Assembly: GCF_024807615.1 (NCBI RefSeq)
Contig: NZ_JANUCJ010000002.1
Coordinates: forward strand, 372,001 to 436,000
Direction of reading: 5' to 3'
DNA length: 64,000 nt
Source: Tsukamurella ocularis
GTDB taxonomy: Bacteria > Actinomycetota > Actinomycetes > Mycobacteriales > Mycobacteriaceae
The notes below the pieces were generated by a model. It saw only the letters and a program-made list of their open reading frames with translations. It ran no database searches and was not told the origin of the DNA. The position numbers and the translations under genes were made by a program. Each line of letters begins with the position of its first letter. Position 1 is the first letter of the stretch. Below are positions 51,585-63,902 of this stretch, in pieces.

Positions 51585-52892
51585 CTACCCTGCGCTCTCG
51601 GCGCTCTCGGCGCTCTCAGCCACGATCACGTCCACGACGGTATCGATCGGGAGCGCGCGCTGCTCCCCCTGCGCCAGATCCTTGACCATGACGACGCCCT
51701 GCTCGAGCTCCGCGTCCCCCAGAATCAGCGCGAATCGCGCGCCCGAGCGGTCCGCGGCCTTCATCGCGCCCTTCATGGCGCGGTTGCCGTAGGCCATGTC
51801 GGAGGCGACGCCGGCCAGGCGCAGGCGGCCGAGCAGCGGCACCATGGCGTCGCGCGCGGCGTCGCCGAGCGGCACGCCGAAGGCCACCACACGGGGTGCC
51901 GCCGGGGCGCGCTTCCCCTCCGCCGTGAGCGCCAGCAGCGTGCGGTCCACACCGAGCCCGAAGCCGACGCCGGTGACGCCCTCGCGGCCGCCGAGCTGCT
52001 CGACGAGGCCGTCGTAGCGGCCGCCGCCGCCGATGCCCGATTGCGCGCCGAGGCCGTCGTGGACGAACTCGAAGCAGGTCTTCGTGTAGTAATCGAGCCC
52101 GCGGACCAGCCGCGGGTTCACCACGTAGGGCACCCCCAGCGCATCGAGGTAGCCGAGCACCTTCTCGAAGTGCTCCTTCGGCTCCGGCGTGAGGTTGTCG
52201 ATCATGAGCGGGGCGTCGGCGGTCATCGCCTTGACCTCGGGCCGCTTGTCGTCGAGCACCCGCAGCGGGTTGATCTCGGCGCGACGGCGTGTTTCCTCGT
52301 CAAGGTCGAGCGCGAAGAGGAACTCCTGCAGCTTCTCGCGGTACTGCGGACGGCACGTCGCGTCGCCGAGGCTCGAGACCTCCAGCCGGAAGCCGTCGAG
52401 GCCGACGCTGCGGTAGGCCCGGTCCGCCACGGCGATCACCTCGGCGTCCAGCGCCGGGTCGTCCACGCCGATCGCCTCCATGCCCACCTGCTGCAGCTGC
52501 CGGTAACGCCCCTCCTGGGGACGCTCGTAGCGGAAGAACGGGCCCGCGTAGGCGGCCTTCACCGGCAGCTGGCCGCGGTCGAGGCCGTGCTGCAGGACCG
52601 CGCGGACCACTCCCGCGGTGCCCTCGGGGCGCAGCGTGACGGATCTGTCGCCACGGTCGGCGAAGGTGTACATCTCCTTCGCGACCACGTCCGTCGACTC
52701 GCCGACGCCCCGCGCGAAGAGCGTGGTGTCCTCGAAGATCGGCAGCTCGATGTAGCCGTACCCCGCCTCGGCGGTAGCCCGCAGCAGCGCGGTGCGCACG
52801 GCGAGGAAGTCGGCGGAGCTGTTCTTCTCCCCCGACGGCACCGGGATGTAGTCGGGAATGCCCTTGGGAGCCTGGAAGCTACTGGCGCTCAC
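51585..52892 (-). CDS. hisS: Histidine-tRNA ligase HisS
   Basis: Class II synthetase, 435 residues. N-terminal [18 protein letters not shown], motif 2 with [26 protein letters not shown] (about 118-143), the His-specific motifs [16 protein letters not shown] and [17 protein letters not shown] (about 265-310), and a C-terminal anticodon-binding domain. The last residues [11 protein letters not shown] come from a 9-bp tandem repeat. GTG 52892 overlaps the metallo-hydrolase stop by 4 nt. Confidence 0.96.
   Translation of the reverse strand: MSASSFQAPKGIPDYIPVPSGEKNSSADFLAVRTALLRATAEAGYGYIELPIFEDTTLFARGVGESTDVVAKEMYTFADRGDRSVTLRPEGTAGVVRAVLQHGLDRGQLPVKAAYAGPFFRYERPQEGRYRQLQQVGMEAIGVDDPALDAEVIAVADRAYRSVGLDGFRLEVSSLGDATCRPQYREKLQEFLFALDLDEETRRRAEINPLRVLDDKRPEVKAMTADAPLMIDNLTPEPKEHFEKVLGYLDALGVPYVVNPRLVRGLDYYTKTCFEFVHDGLGAQSGIGGGGRYDGLVEQLGGREGVTGVGFGLGVDRTLLALTAEGKRAPAAPRVVAFGVPLGDAARDAMVPLLGRLRLAGVASDMAYGNRAMKGAMKAADRSGARFALILGDAELEQGVVMVKDLAQGEQRALPIDTVVDVIVAESAESAESAG
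51592..51618. repeat. 9-bp tandem repeat at the 3' end of hisS
   Basis: GCGCTCTCG at 51592-51600 and 51601-51609, then GCGCTCTCA at 51610-51618. Being in frame, it adds the AES-AES-AES tail to HisS and could vary in copy number between strains by slippage without disturbing the enzyme. Confidence 0.9.
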
Positions 52893-53626
52893 AGTCCGTA
52901 TCGTCCTTTCCGCTCACCCGGCGTCTGCGTGCCGGTGAGGCCCTGCAGGAACGGGTTCGACGCCCGCTCCCGTCCGATGGTGGTGGCGGGACCGTGCCCG
53001 GGCAGGACGACGGTGTCGTCCCGCAGCGGCAGCAGCTTCGCCGCGATGGATTCGAGGAGCCGCTCGTGGCTACCGCCCGGGAGGTCGGTCCGTCCGATCG
53101 AGCCCTGGAACAGGACGTCGCCGTCGAAGGCGACGGTGACCGTCTCGCCCTCGACCGGGGCACCGGCACCGTCGATCGCGGGCGCCTGCACGGTGAAGAC
53201 GATCGAACCCGCGGAGTGTCCGGGCGCATGGTCCACGCCGAAGGTGATCCCGGCGAGGGTGACGGGCTCACCGTCAACGAGGTCGATGACCTTCTGCGGC
53301 TCGACGAAGACCTGGTCGCCGATCATCGCGCCGAGGGCGGCGCCGATGCCGACGGCGGGATCGGCGAGCATCGCCCGGTCGCCCTCATGGATGTGGACGG
53401 GGATGCCGTACTCGTCGGCGAAGGGCTGCGCGGTCCACGTGTGGTCGAGGTGACCGTGGGTGAGCAGGACCGCGACCGGGTTCAGGCGATGCTCGGCCAG
53501 CACCTGCTTGAGGGGCGTGACGGCGTCCTGACCGGGGTCGATGACGACGGCGTCGGAGTCCGGACCGGCTGCGACGACGTAGCAATTGGTCTGGAACACC
53601 CCCGCAGGGAATCCGGTGATCAGCAT
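52889..53626 (-). CDS. MBL-fold metallo-hydrolase (glyoxalase II-like)
   Basis: A 245-residue metallo-beta-lactamase-fold hydrolase with two-metal ligands in [10 protein letters not shown] (THxHxDH, about 56-65), [12 protein letters not shown] (about 135) and LPGHGPATT (about 210). The N terminus [20 protein letters not shown] is typical of glyoxalase II-like proteins (M. tuberculosis Rv2581c). Actual thioester substrate unknown. It precedes and overlaps hisS by 4 nt; divergent from the cyclophilin gene. Confidence 0.9.
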   Translation of the reverse strand: MLITGFPAGVFQTNCYVVAAGPDSDAVVIDPGQDAVTPLKQVLAEHRLNPVAVLLTHGHLDHTWTAQPFADEYGIPVHIHEGDRAMLADPAVGIGAALGAMIGDQVFVEPQKVIDLVDGEPVTLAGITFGVDHAPGHSAGSIVFTVQAPAIDGAGAPVEGETVTVAFDGDVLFQGSIGRTDLPGGSHERLLESIAAKLLPLRDDTVVLPGHGPATTIGRERASNPFLQGLTGTQTPGERKGRYGL

Positions 53627-53734
53627 CGGACCATTGTCGCACCAGACCCGGTGACGGCGTCTATCAGGTTTAGCTGGCAGACTTGGCGATCAGTTGTGCC
53701 CGCCGGATATCGGTAATGAGGAGGTCGTCACACC

Positions 53735-54868
53735 GTGCCGAGCAATGAAGAGCGCCGCCAGGCAGCCCGCGAGAAGCTGGCCAAGCAGAACGAGCGGCGT
53801 GAGGCCGATGCGCGCAAGCGCAAGGTGAAGGCCATCGGGGCCGGTATCGCGGTGGTCGCGGTGGCCGCCGTCGTGGCCGCCTACATCTGGGTCCCGGCGG
53901 GCCCCCGTGCCCCCCTGCGCGTCGCCGCGGAGAACAAGTACAAGTCGCTCCACGTGACCTGTGACTTCGGCGACCGCGATCCCGCGGCCGATGCGCGCAA
54001 GAACCTCGACGCGCAGAAGAAGCAGATCGCGACGATGCGCACCCAGATCGCCGACGCGCAGAAGCGCCTGCCGACGATGCCCGCGGATCAGCAGGCCTCC
54101 TTCAAGCAGCAGATCGACGCGGCGGTCGAGCAGACCGACGCCTCGGACAAGACGATCGCGGACGCGGAGAAGCAGCTGCCGGAGCTGGACAAGCTCACCG
54201 AACGCAACAAGTCGCTCACCAAGCCCGAGGGCAAGGACGTCCCGAACACCGGCACCATGACAGGCACGATCACGACGAACGCGGGCCCGATCGGCTTCGA
54301 GCTCGACCGCTCGAAGGCGCCGTGCAACGTGGAGACCTTCGTCGCGCTGATGCAAGCCAAGTTCTTCGACGCCACCACCTGCCACCGTGAGACCGCCAAC
54401 GAGGCCGCCGACAAGAAGAGCGGCCTGTACGTGCTGCAGTGCGGCGACCCGTCGGCCACCGGTCTCGGAGGCCCGAGCTGGACCTCGCCCGACGAGGCGC
54501 CGAAGTTCCTCAAGCCGGCGAGCGCGGAGGCCAACCCGATGGCGGCCTCGCAGAACGTGATCTACCCGGCCGGGACGATCGCCGTCGCGAACGCGAATCA
54601 GCAGTCGAACCCGCAGACGGGCCAGGAGGGCACGTACAACACGGGCTCGAGCCAGTTCTTCCTCGTGTACAAGGACACCACGCTGCCCGCGAACTACTCC
54701 GTGATCGGCAAGACCGACGACGCCGGACTGACCGTGTTGCAGATGATCGCGAAGAAGGGCATCGTCCCGAAGGCGGGCGACCCCGCCCCGAAGCCGGGCA
54801 CCCCCGTCACCGACGGTAAGCCCAAGGACCCGGTGAACATCACCACCATGGCCCTCGCCGGCCAATAG
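53735..54868 (+). CDS. Membrane-anchored cyclophilin-type peptidyl-prolyl isomerase
   Basis: A 377-residue protein (Rv2582/PpiB-like). A basic cytosolic N terminus (EERRQAAREKLAKQNERRE) is followed by one transmembrane helix (about 33-50), a charged coiled-coil-like stretch of about 80 residues (roughly 85-165, rich in Asp/Lys/Gln heptads) and the cyclophilin domain from TMTGTITTNAGPIGFELD (about 172). The catalytic-core QFFLVYKDT and HRE motifs are visible, so it is extracytoplasmic. GTG 53735 has GAGGAGG 10 nt upstream. A strong terminator follows. Confidence 0.88.
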   Translation: MPSNEERRQAAREKLAKQNERREADARKRKVKAIGAGIAVVAVAAVVAAYIWVPAGPRAPLRVAAENKYKSLHVTCDFGDRDPAADARKNLDAQKKQIATMRTQIADAQKRLPTMPADQQASFKQQIDAAVEQTDASDKTIADAEKQLPELDKLTERNKSLTKPEGKDVPNTGTMTGTITTNAGPIGFELDRSKAPCNVETFVALMQAKFFDATTCHRETANEAADKKSGLYVLQCGDPSATGLGGPSWTSPDEAPKFLKPASAEANPMAASQNVIYPAGTIAVANANQQSNPQTGQEGTYNTGSSQFFLVYKDTTLPANYSVIGKTDDAGLTVLQMIAKKGIVPKAGDPAPKPGTPVTDGKPKDPVNITTMALAGQ

Positions 54869-54881
54869 CCGACGCACGAGG

Positions 54882-54907
54882 AAGGCCCCCGCTCCGGCGG
54901 GGGCCTT
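54882..54907 (+). terminator. Strong rho-independent-type terminator, bidirectional
   Basis: AAGGCCCCCGC (54882-54892) pairs perfectly with GCGGGGGCCTT (54897-54907) around TCCG, followed by CGTCGTTCT. It lies 14 nt after the cyclophilin stop and 44 nt from the relA stop, so it probably ends both convergent genes. Confidence 0.85.
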
Positions 54908-54950
54908 CGTCGTTCTAGGCGCGCAGCGATCGTGCGGCGCCGGCGGCACG

Positions 54951-57293
54951 CTACTGCGCCGAGGTCACCCGGTAGACGTCGTAGACGCCTTCCACGTTGC
55001 GCACGACGTTGAGCACGTGCCCGAGGTGCTTCGGGTCCCCCATCTCGAAGGTGAAGCGCGAGACGGCGACCCGATCGCGCGACGTGGTGACCGACGCGGA
55101 GAGGATGTTGACCTTCTCATCGGCGAGAACCTTCGTCACGTCCGAGAGCAGACGATGCCGGTCGAGCGCCTCGACCTGGATCGCGACCAGGAACACCGAC
55201 GACGCCGACGGCGCCCACTTCACGTCGAGGAAACGCTCGGGCTCCTTGCGGAGCTCCGCGACGTTGGTGCAGTCGGTGCGGTGCACACTGACGCCGCCGC
55301 CGCGGGTCACGAAGCCGACGATCTCGTCGCCCGGCACGGGCGTGCAGCACTTGGCGAGCTTCGCGAGCACGCCAGGCTGACCGGTGACGAGCACGCCCAC
55401 GTCGGTCGTCGCCGTCGAGCCCGAGATCGTCGACGGGGTGCTGCGCTCGGCCAGCTCCTCCGTCGCCTCCTCGATGCCGCCCAGCTGCTCGAGCATCCGC
55501 TGCACGACGGTGTGCGCCGACACCTGGTGCTCACCCACGGCCGTGTACAGCGCGGAGACGTCCGCGTAGCGCAGCTCCTTGGCGATGCCCGCCATCGACT
55601 CCGCGTTCGTCAGGCGTTGCAGCGGGAGGCCCGAACGGCGCACCTCCTTGGCGATGGCGTCACGGCCGTTCTCCAGCGCCTCCTCGCGGCGCTCCTTGGC
55701 GAACCACTGCCGGATCTTGGCCTTGGCCCGCGGGGAGACGACGAAGGTCTGCCAGTCGCGGGACGGGCCGGCATTCTCGGCCTTGCTGGTGAAGACTTCG
55801 ACGACCTCGCCGTTCTCCAGCTTGCGCTCGAGCGCCACGAGCCGGCCGTTCACGCGCGCCCCGATGCACCGGTGACCCACCTCGGTGTGCACGGCGTAGG
55901 CGAAGTCCACCGGCGTGCTGCCCGCGGGCAGCGTGATCACGTCGCCCTTGGGAGTGAAGACGAAGATCTCCTTCACCGCGAGGTCGTAGCGGAGCGATTC
56001 GAGGAACTCCCCCGGGTCCGCGGCCTCCCGCTGCCAGTCGAGCAGCTGGCGCATCCACGCCATGTCGTCGACCTCGGTCAGGTCCGAGCCCTTGGCGCCG
56101 CCGCCGGAGCGCCCCTTGGTCTCCTTGTACCGCCAGTGCGCGGCGATGCCGAACTCGGCGGTGCGATGCATCTCCCGGGTGCGGATCTGCACCTCGAGCG
56201 GCTTGCCCTCAGGACCGATCACCGTGGTGTGCAGCGACTGGTAGACGCCGTAACGCGGCTGCGCGATGTAGTCCTTGAACCGGCCCGCCATCGGCTGCCA
56301 CAGCGAATGCACCACGCCGACCGCGGCGTAGCAGTCGCGCACCTCATCGCACAGGATCCGCACCCCGACCAGGTCGTGGATGTCGTCGAAGTCGCGGCCC
56401 TTGACGATCATCTTCTGGTAGATCGACCAGTAGTGCTTGGGTCGGCCCTGCACGTCGGCGACGATTCGCTGGGCCGACAGGGCGCCGTTGATCTCAGCGC
56501 GCACGGCCGCCAGGTAGGTGTCGCGCGACGGGGCCCGATCCGCCACCAGCCGCACGATCTCGTCGTACTTCTTCGGATGGAGGATGGCGAAGGCCAGGTC
56601 CTCCAGCTCCCACTTCACCGTCGCCATACCCAGACGGTGCGCGAGCGGCGCAATCACCTCGAGGGTCTCGCGGGCCTTGCGGGCCTGCTTCTCCGGCGGC
56701 AGGAAGCGCATGGTGCGCATGTTGTGCAGCCGATCCGCCACCTTGATCACCAACACCCGAGGGTCGCGGGCCATGGCGATGATCATCTTGCGGATCGTCT
56801 CGGCCTCAGCGGCGTTGCCGAGGGCCACCTTGTCGAGCTTGGTGACGCCGTCCACGAGGTGCGCCACTTCGGAGCCGAACTCGGCGGTGAGCTGCTCAAG
56901 CGTGTACCCGGTGTCCTCGACGGTGTCGTGCAGCAGCGCTGCGACCAGGGTCGTTGTGTCCATGCCCAGCTCGGCGAGGATCGTCGCCACGGCCAGCGGG
57001 TGGGTGATGTACGGGTCGCCGGATTTGCGCATCTGGCTCGCGTGGCGTTGCTCAGCGACGTCGTAGGCGCGCTCGATGAGCGCGACATCCGCCTTCGGGT
57101 AGACCTCTCGGTGCAGGGCCACCAGCGGCTCGAGGACCGGCCGGACGTGGTTGCGTGTGCCCGTCATCCGGCGGGCCAGGCGCGCCCGGACCCGGCGGGT
57201 GGTCGAGCCCGTCGTCTCGAGGTTGGGCGGGGCCGACTGCGACGCGGCGACAGGCGCGCCTGCGGAGTCGGAACCCTGAGACTGCAGCGACAT
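54951..57293 (-). CDS. relA: Bifunctional (p)ppGpp synthetase/hydrolase (RSH family)
   Basis: Stringent-response enzyme of 780 residues. HD hydrolase domain: [18 protein letters not shown] (His84) and [10 protein letters not shown] (His122-Asp123) are intact. Synthetase domain: [43 protein letters not shown]. Then TGS ([22 protein letters not shown]), the conserved Cys-containing [24 protein letters not shown], and a C-terminal ACT domain. Both activities are therefore predicted. The apt gene ends 39 nt upstream, the apt-relA order seen in actinobacteria. Confidence 0.96.
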   Translation of the reverse strand: MSLQSQGSDSAGAPVAASQSAPPNLETTGSTTRRVRARLARRMTGTRNHVRPVLEPLVALHREVYPKADVALIERAYDVAEQRHASQMRKSGDPYITHPLAVATILAELGMDTTTLVAALLHDTVEDTGYTLEQLTAEFGSEVAHLVDGVTKLDKVALGNAAEAETIRKMIIAMARDPRVLVIKVADRLHNMRTMRFLPPEKQARKARETLEVIAPLAHRLGMATVKWELEDLAFAILHPKKYDEIVRLVADRAPSRDTYLAAVRAEINGALSAQRIVADVQGRPKHYWSIYQKMIVKGRDFDDIHDLVGVRILCDEVRDCYAAVGVVHSLWQPMAGRFKDYIAQPRYGVYQSLHTTVIGPEGKPLEVQIRTREMHRTAEFGIAAHWRYKETKGRSGGGAKGSDLTEVDDMAWMRQLLDWQREAADPGEFLESLRYDLAVKEIFVFTPKGDVITLPAGSTPVDFAYAVHTEVGHRCIGARVNGRLVALERKLENGEVVEVFTSKAENAGPSRDWQTFVVSPRAKAKIRQWFAKERREEALENGRDAIAKEVRRSGLPLQRLTNAESMAGIAKELRYADVSALYTAVGEHQVSAHTVVQRMLEQLGGIEEATEELAERSTPSTISGSTATTDVGVLVTGQPGVLAKLAKCCTPVPGDEIVGFVTRGGGVSVHRTDCTNVAELRKEPERFLDVKWAPSASSVFLVAIQVEALDRHRLLSDVTKVLADEKVNILSASVTTSRDRVAVSRFTFEMGDPKHLGHVLNVVRNVEGVYDVYRVTSAQ

Positions 57294-57332
57294 GGTGCCT
57301 CCCCGCCCGGACGACGTGACTGGACTAGGGAT

Positions 57333-57893
57333 TCAGCCTACCGAGATCGCCGACACCGCGATGGCACCGCCGGGCAATTCCTGCAGTCGGGCGCGTCCGC
57401 CGAGCGCCTCGAGCTCGAGGACGACCGAGACGCGATCGACCGTCGCGCCCGCGCGGCGCAGCAGCGCGACCGCCGCCGAAACGGTGCCGCCGGTGGCGAG
57501 CACGTCGTCGACGATGAGGATTCGCTTGCCCTCCAGCGCGATTCCCTCCGCGGGGATCTCCAGTGCCGCGGAGCCGTACTCGAGCTGGTACTCCTCGCGC
57601 AGCACGGGCGGCGGCAGCTTGCCGGCCTTCCGCACCGCGAGGGTGCCCACACCGAGGCGTAGCGCCACGCCGGAGCCCAGGAGAAAGCCCCGGGCGTCCA
57701 GCCCGGCCACCAGGTCGACGGCGGCGCCACCGTCCGGCCCGCGGCCGGCCGCGGCGAGCCCGTCGATGACGGCCGCGAGCGCGGTACCGTCGGCGAAAAC
57801 CGGCGTGAGGTCGGCGAAGACCACCCCCGACTCAGGGAACCCGGCGACGTGCCGTGTGTGCGCGGCGACGGCCGCGCGGGCGGCGTCAGTCAC
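57333..57893 (-). CDS. apt: Adenine phosphoribosyltransferase Apt
   Basis: Purine salvage enzyme converting adenine and PRPP to AMP, 186 residues. [56 protein letters not shown] and the PRPP-binding loop [20 protein letters not shown] (about 127-146) are the family blocks. GTG 57893 overlaps the secF stop by 8 nt. In M. tuberculosis a lipoprotein gene (Rv2585c) separates apt from secF; it is absent here. Confidence 0.94.
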   Translation of the reverse strand: MTDAARAAVAAHTRHVAGFPESGVVFADLTPVFADGTALAAVIDGLAAAGRGPDGGAAVDLVAGLDARGFLLGSGVALRLGVGTLAVRKAGKLPPPVLREEYQLEYGSAALEIPAEGIALEGKRILIVDDVLATGGTVSAAVALLRRAGATVDRVSVVLELEALGGRARLQELPGGAIAVSAISVG

Positions 57894-59019
57894 GACGACG
57901 GCCGCGCTTGGTCTGTGGGCGGGCGGGGGCCGTGTCGAGCTGCACCGCGCCTGCGGTGGTGGAGGCCGCGTCGCCGGTCTCTCCCGCCTCGGCACGCGCC
58001 CGCCGGGCGAGGACCTTCTCGTTGTGCGCCTTGTACTGCGGACGGCGCTCCTTCAGCGTGACCAGCAGTGGCGCCGCGAAGAAGACCGACGAGTAGGTGC
58101 CGACCACGACGCCGACCAGCTGAATCAGGCCCAGGTCCATGAGCGTGCCGACGCCGAGCAGCCCGGCGGCGACGACCATGAGGGCGATGATCGGCAGCGC
58201 CGAGATCACCGTGGTGTTGATCGATCGCATGAGGGTCTGGTTGATCGCGAGGTTCGCCTGTTCGGCGTACGTGCGTCTACTGGTGTTGAGCACCCCGCGC
58301 ACGTTCTCCTCGACCTTGTCGAAGACGACGACCGTGTCGTACAGCGAGAAGCCGAGGATGGTCAGCAGGCCGATCACGGTGGCCGGGCTGACCTCGAAGC
58401 CGGACCAGGCGTAGACGCCGGCCGTGACCACCACGTCGAAGAACAACGACGCGAGCGCGGCGAGCGCCATGTCCCATTCGCGGAAGCGGACCGCGATGTA
58501 CACCGTGACAAGCACGAGGAAGACCGCGAGCGCCAGGAGGCCGCGCTGGGTGATCTGATCGCCCCAGGTGGAGCTCACCCCCGAGAAGCTGATCGTGTTC
58601 TCGGCCGGCTTGCCGTCCTGCGCAGGCGGATGGAAGGTCTGGAACAGGGCATCGCGCGCTTGCGTGATCTGGTTGTTGTCGAGCTCGGACAGCGCCACCT
58701 GGTAGGTCTGCGCCGCACCGGTACCGGCGGTCTGCACGGCCGAGGGCTCGACGCCTGTCGCCGAACGCACCGTCTCGCGGACCTTGGCGGTATCGACCTG
58801 GGCGTTCCCCACGGGGAACGAGATCTGCGTGCCACCCTCGAAGTCGATGCTGAACTTGAAGCCCGGGATCAGGATGCCCAGGATGGCGATCACGATGATG
58901 ACGCCGGTCGCGAGGTAGTACCGGTTGCGCTTGCCGACGATGTCGAAGGCGCCGGTTCCGGTGTAGAGCTTGGTGAAGAAGGAGGCCTTCTTCTCGCGCT
59001 CGATGCTGGTGTCGGTCAT
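57886..59019 (-). CDS. secF: Protein translocase subunit SecF
   Basis: Integral membrane partner of SecD, pulling secreted proteins through SecYEG using the proton gradient. The 377-residue protein has six helices and the SecD/F signatures [13 protein letters not shown] (about 53-65), [27 protein letters not shown] and [20 protein letters not shown], followed by [20 protein letters not shown]. The ATG overlaps the secD stop by 4 nt. The C-terminal tail is basic and variable. Confidence 0.96.
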   Translation of the reverse strand: MTDTSIEREKKASFFTKLYTGTGAFDIVGKRNRYYLATGVIIVIAILGILIPGFKFSIDFEGGTQISFPVGNAQVDTAKVRETVRSATGVEPSAVQTAGTGAAQTYQVALSELDNNQITQARDALFQTFHPPAQDGKPAENTISFSGVSSTWGDQITQRGLLALAVFLVLVTVYIAVRFREWDMALAALASLFFDVVVTAGVYAWSGFEVSPATVIGLLTILGFSLYDTVVVFDKVEENVRGVLNTSRRTYAEQANLAINQTLMRSINTTVISALPIIALMVVAAGLLGVGTLMDLGLIQLVGVVVGTYSSVFFAAPLLVTLKERRPQYKAHNEKVLARRARAEAGETGDAASTTAGAVQLDTAPARPQTKRGRRRD

Positions 59020-60578
59020 GCGGACGTCTCCCCGGTGGTAGCAGCGGCCCGCTTGCGCTCACGGCCGATCGCGGCCACGGCGCCGAGGCCGTTCATCGAC
59101 GGCTTGGCGAAGAAATCGGTCTTCGATGCGAAATACACCAGCGGATGCGTGACGAGGAAGACGATGACGACATCGAGGATGGTCGACAGGCCGAGCGTGA
59201 ACGCGAAGCCCTGCACGTCGCCCACGGCGAGGACGTACAGCACGACGGCCGAGAGCAGCGAGACCGCGTTACCCGTCCAGATGGTGCGCCGGGCACTCGC
59301 CCAGCCGCGCGGCACCGCGGACCGGAAACTCCGGCCCTCTCTGATCTCGTCCTTGATCCGTTCGAAGTAGACGACGAAGGAGTCGGCGGTCATGCCGATG
59401 CCGATGATGATGCCGGCGATTCCTGCCAGGTCGAGCGAGTAGCCGATCCACCGGCCCAGAAGCACCAGCAGGCCGTAGAGCAGCGCGATCGACAGCGCCA
59501 ACGACAGCGCCACCAGCACGCCGAGGGCGCGGTAGTAAGCCAGCGCGTAGATCAGCACCAGGAACAGGCCGATCGCGCCGGCGATGAGGCCGGCCTTGAG
59601 GGACTCGAAGCCCAGTGTGGCGCTCACGGTCTGCGCGGTGCCGGGCTTGAAGGACAGCGGCAGCGAGCCGTACTTGAGCACGCCCGCCAGGTCGCCGGCG
59701 GTCCGCTGGTTGAAGTCGCCCGTGATCTGGGTCTGGCCGCCCGTGATGGGGCCGTTGATGTTCGGCGCGGTGATGACCTGCGAATCGAGGACGAACGCCG
59801 CCTGCTTGCCGACGTTCTTCGAGGTGAAGTCCGCCCACACCCGCGAAGCCTCGCCGGTGAATTCGAGGGTCACGACGTACTGGACCTGGTTCTGCGGGAT
59901 CCCCGAGGAGGCGTTCTTGATCGACTGGCCGTCGATGATCGCGGGGCCCAGTGTGTAGACGGTGCTCGGCTGTCCTGCCTTGCGCTCGTCGGGCCGATCG
60001 CAGGTGATGAGGGGCTTGGACGGATCGTCGTTACCGGCCAGCGGGTCCGACGGGGCGTTGCAACTGAGGGTCTCGATGGCCTTCTTCTGCACGGCGGGGT
60101 CGGTCGACTGGCGAGTGGCACGGGCCTCGTCGATCGCCTTCTTCGCGGCCGCCGGATCGGTCAGGTCGGGCGCGGGTGCGTTCACCGCGGCCGCGGCCTG
60201 TGAGGCGAGCACCGGGCGCACCTTGAGCTGGGCCGTCTGGCCCAGTGTGCGGGCCTGGTCTCCGTCGGAGCCGGGCACCGTGATGATGAGGTTGCGACCG
60301 CTGATCTTCACCTCGGAGCCGGAGACGCCGAGGCCGTTGACGCGCTTGTTGATGATGTCGCGCGCCTGCTCCATCTTATCGGCGTCAGGGGCCTTCCCGT
60401 CGGGCGTGACGGCCTGCAGCACGACGGAGGTGCCGCCCTGCAGGTCGATGCCGAGCTTGGGCGTGGGCTCCCGGTCACCGGTGAAGAACACCAGCCCGAA
60501 CACCGCGAGCAAGATCAGCCCGAAGGCGATGAGGAGCCGCGACTCGGTGCGGTCGCTGCTCGATGTTTTCCTGGCCAC
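59016..60578 (-). CDS. secD: Protein translocase subunit SecD
   Basis: SecDF-type export factor of 520 residues with six helices and a large periplasmic-side domain (about 40-330). Family features: LGIDLQGGTSVVLQAV (about 42-57), NKRVNGLGVSGSEVKISGRNLIITVPG, the insertion of Ala/Asp-rich sequence near 120-220, and the C-terminal GIGMTADSFVVYFERIKDEIREG. GTG 60578 has GAGGAG about 12 nt upstream. A 33-bp perfect palindrome separates it from yajC. Confidence 0.95.
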   Translation of the reverse strand: MARKTSSSDRTESRLLIAFGLILLAVFGLVFFTGDREPTPKLGIDLQGGTSVVLQAVTPDGKAPDADKMEQARDIINKRVNGLGVSGSEVKISGRNLIITVPGSDGDQARTLGQTAQLKVRPVLASQAAAAVNAPAPDLTDPAAAKKAIDEARATRQSTDPAVQKKAIETLSCNAPSDPLAGNDDPSKPLITCDRPDERKAGQPSTVYTLGPAIIDGQSIKNASSGIPQNQVQYVVTLEFTGEASRVWADFTSKNVGKQAAFVLDSQVITAPNINGPITGGQTQITGDFNQRTAGDLAGVLKYGSLPLSFKPGTAQTVSATLGFESLKAGLIAGAIGLFLVLIYALAYYRALGVLVALSLALSIALLYGLLVLLGRWIGYSLDLAGIAGIIIGIGMTADSFVVYFERIKDEIREGRSFRSAVPRGWASARRTIWTGNAVSLLSAVVLYVLAVGDVQGFAFTLGLSTILDVVIVFLVTHPLVYFASKTDFFAKPSMNGLGAVAAIGRERKRAAATTGETSA

Positions 60579-60604
60579 GGGCGGTTACGACTCCTCGGCG
60601 TGGA

Positions 60605-60637
60605 GAACGTCTCCGGCGGACTCCGCCGGAGACGTTC
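60605..60637 (-). repeat. 33-bp perfect palindrome / hairpin between yajC and secD
   Basis: The 16-nt arms (60605-60620 and 60622-60637) are exact inverted complements around a single C. In RNA they form a very stable GC-rich stem of at least 14 bp. It sits 24 nt after the yajC stop and 26 nt before the secD start. No U tract follows, so it is not a classical terminator; a partial attenuator, mRNA processing/stability element or a protein site are possible. Confidence 0.85.
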
Positions 60638-60661
60638 GTTCAGTGATGACGGTGATGCGGG

Positions 60662-61000
60662 TCAGCGGTCCTCGGAGCGCTTGTCCAGGTCGATGTGGCC
60701 CTCGTCCTCGGTGATGGTCTCGATCGACGGGGCGCCGAGCTCCTCCGGGGTCAGGACCTTGGCGACGGCGCGGCGCACCCAGGTGGTGGTGATGCCGGGG
60801 GCGATCTCCAAATCGATCGTGTCGTCGCCGAGTCCGACGACGGTGCCGTACAGGCCCGTGCTGGTCATGACCTTGGTACCCACGGTGAGGGCGGCCTGCA
60901 TCTCCATGGTCTCGTTCATCTGCTTCTTCTGCTTCCGGAACTGGAAGAACATGAAGACGAGCATCAGGACGAGCAGCAGGGGCAGGATCAGGTTGGGCAT
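60662..61000 (-). CDS. yajC: Preprotein translocase subunit YajC
   Basis: Small single-span membrane subunit accompanying SecDF, 112 residues. The helix is LILPLLLVLMLVFMFFQF (4-21), followed by RKQKKQMNETMEMQAAL and the conserved GTKVMTSTGLYGTVVGLGDDTIDLEIAPG (about 45-73). ATG 61000 with a GAGGAG Shine-Dalgarno just upstream. First gene of yajC-secD-secF-apt-relA. Confidence 0.93.
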   Translation of the reverse strand: MPNLILPLLLVLMLVFMFFQFRKQKKQMNETMEMQAALTVGTKVMTSTGLYGTVVGLGDDTIDLEIAPGITTTWVRRAVAKVLTPEELGAPSIETITEDEGHIDLDKRSEDR

Positions 61001-61096
61001 GGTTCTCCTCGGTGGTGTGGTCGTGGACGCTCCGCGACCTCGCCGCCCGGGTGTTAGGCAGCACTCGGTGTTCCAGTGTTCCACATCTCGCGCGCG

Positions 61097-63205
<2,109 letters not shown>

Positions 63206-63239
63206 CGCCGCGACTCCCCTGATCGGTTGCACCCCGAGG

Positions 63240-63902
63240 CTAGACGGACCCACCGACACGCGTCGCGACGCCCGGGCCTGGGCCTGGGCCTGGAACCGAC
63301 CGCCGACTCGGTCGCGACCGAGTCCCGGCGGCGACGAGCTCCACGACCAGACCGTCGATCAGCGGCCACTCGCCGTACCCGGCCGCAGGGTTCAGGTGCC
63401 CGGCGTCGCCGAGGTCGACGAGCCTGCTTCCCCACGCCTCGGCGAGCCCGGCGGTCACCCGGTACCGCGCCAGCGGGTCAGTCCGGCTGGCGGCGACGAC
63501 CGACGGGAAGGGCAACCGCCGCCGCGGGATCGGCTCCCAGCCGGCCGCGGACAGTTCCGCGGGCCGCGGGTGCGGTTCCGGCCAGTCGACCCCGAAGTCG
63601 GGAGGCGTCGCGAGCACCGCGCCCACCACCCTGCCGAGCTCGGGCGCACCGTCGGGCAGCGAGCGGACCCAGCGCACCGCGGCGAGCACGCCGGCGCTGT
63701 GCGCCACCAGGATCACCGGGCCGTCGACGGCCGCGACGGTCTCCCCCAGCAGCCGGGTCCGCTCGTCGATCGAGTGCCAGTCCGCCTCGGCCGGGAAGGG
63801 CACCGTGACGGCGCGGTCGATCCGGGCGGCGTACAGCTCCTGCCAGTGCGACGGTGCGCTCCCGCGCAGGCCCGGCACGATGACGGGCACGGGCCCGGTC
63901 AC
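63240..63902 (-). CDS. Alpha/beta hydrolase, RBBP9/YdeN family
   Basis: A 220-residue serine-hydrolase-like protein. VPVIVPGLRGSAPSHWQELY is the family N terminus, the nucleophile elbow is VAHSAGVLAAV (GxSxG-like AHSAG, near 70), Asp is in SRTDPLARY and His in LGDAGHLNPAAGYGEWP. Its C-terminal 25 residues are low-complexity (PGPGPGPG) and come from a GGGCCT repeat. GTG 63902 overlaps the preceding gene stop by 4 nt. Confidence 0.87.
   Translation of the reverse strand: MTGPVPVIVPGLRGSAPSHWQELYAARIDRAVTVPFPAEADWHSIDERTRLLGETVAAVDGPVILVAHSAGVLAAVRWVRSLPDGAPELGRVVGAVLATPPDFGVDWPEPHPRPAELSAAGWEPIPRRRLPFPSVVAASRTDPLARYRVTAGLAEAWGSRLVDLGDAGHLNPAAGYGEWPLIDGLVVELVAAGTRSRPSRRSVPGPGPGPGVATRVGGSV
63274..63291. 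repeat. GGGCCT hexamer repeat in the hydrolase 3' end
   Basis: Three exact GGGCCT copies (63274-63291), followed by a partial fourth GG. It encodes the PGPGPG tail of the hydrolase and is likely variable in length between strains. Confidence 0.9.

Noticed and set aside
51592-51618. CRISPR or phase-variable repeat
   Set aside because: Only three 9-bp units in frame; no spacers and no effect on frame.
60605-60637. Rho-independent terminator between yajC and secD
   Set aside because: The hairpin is strong but is not followed by a U-rich tract and lies inside a conserved operon.
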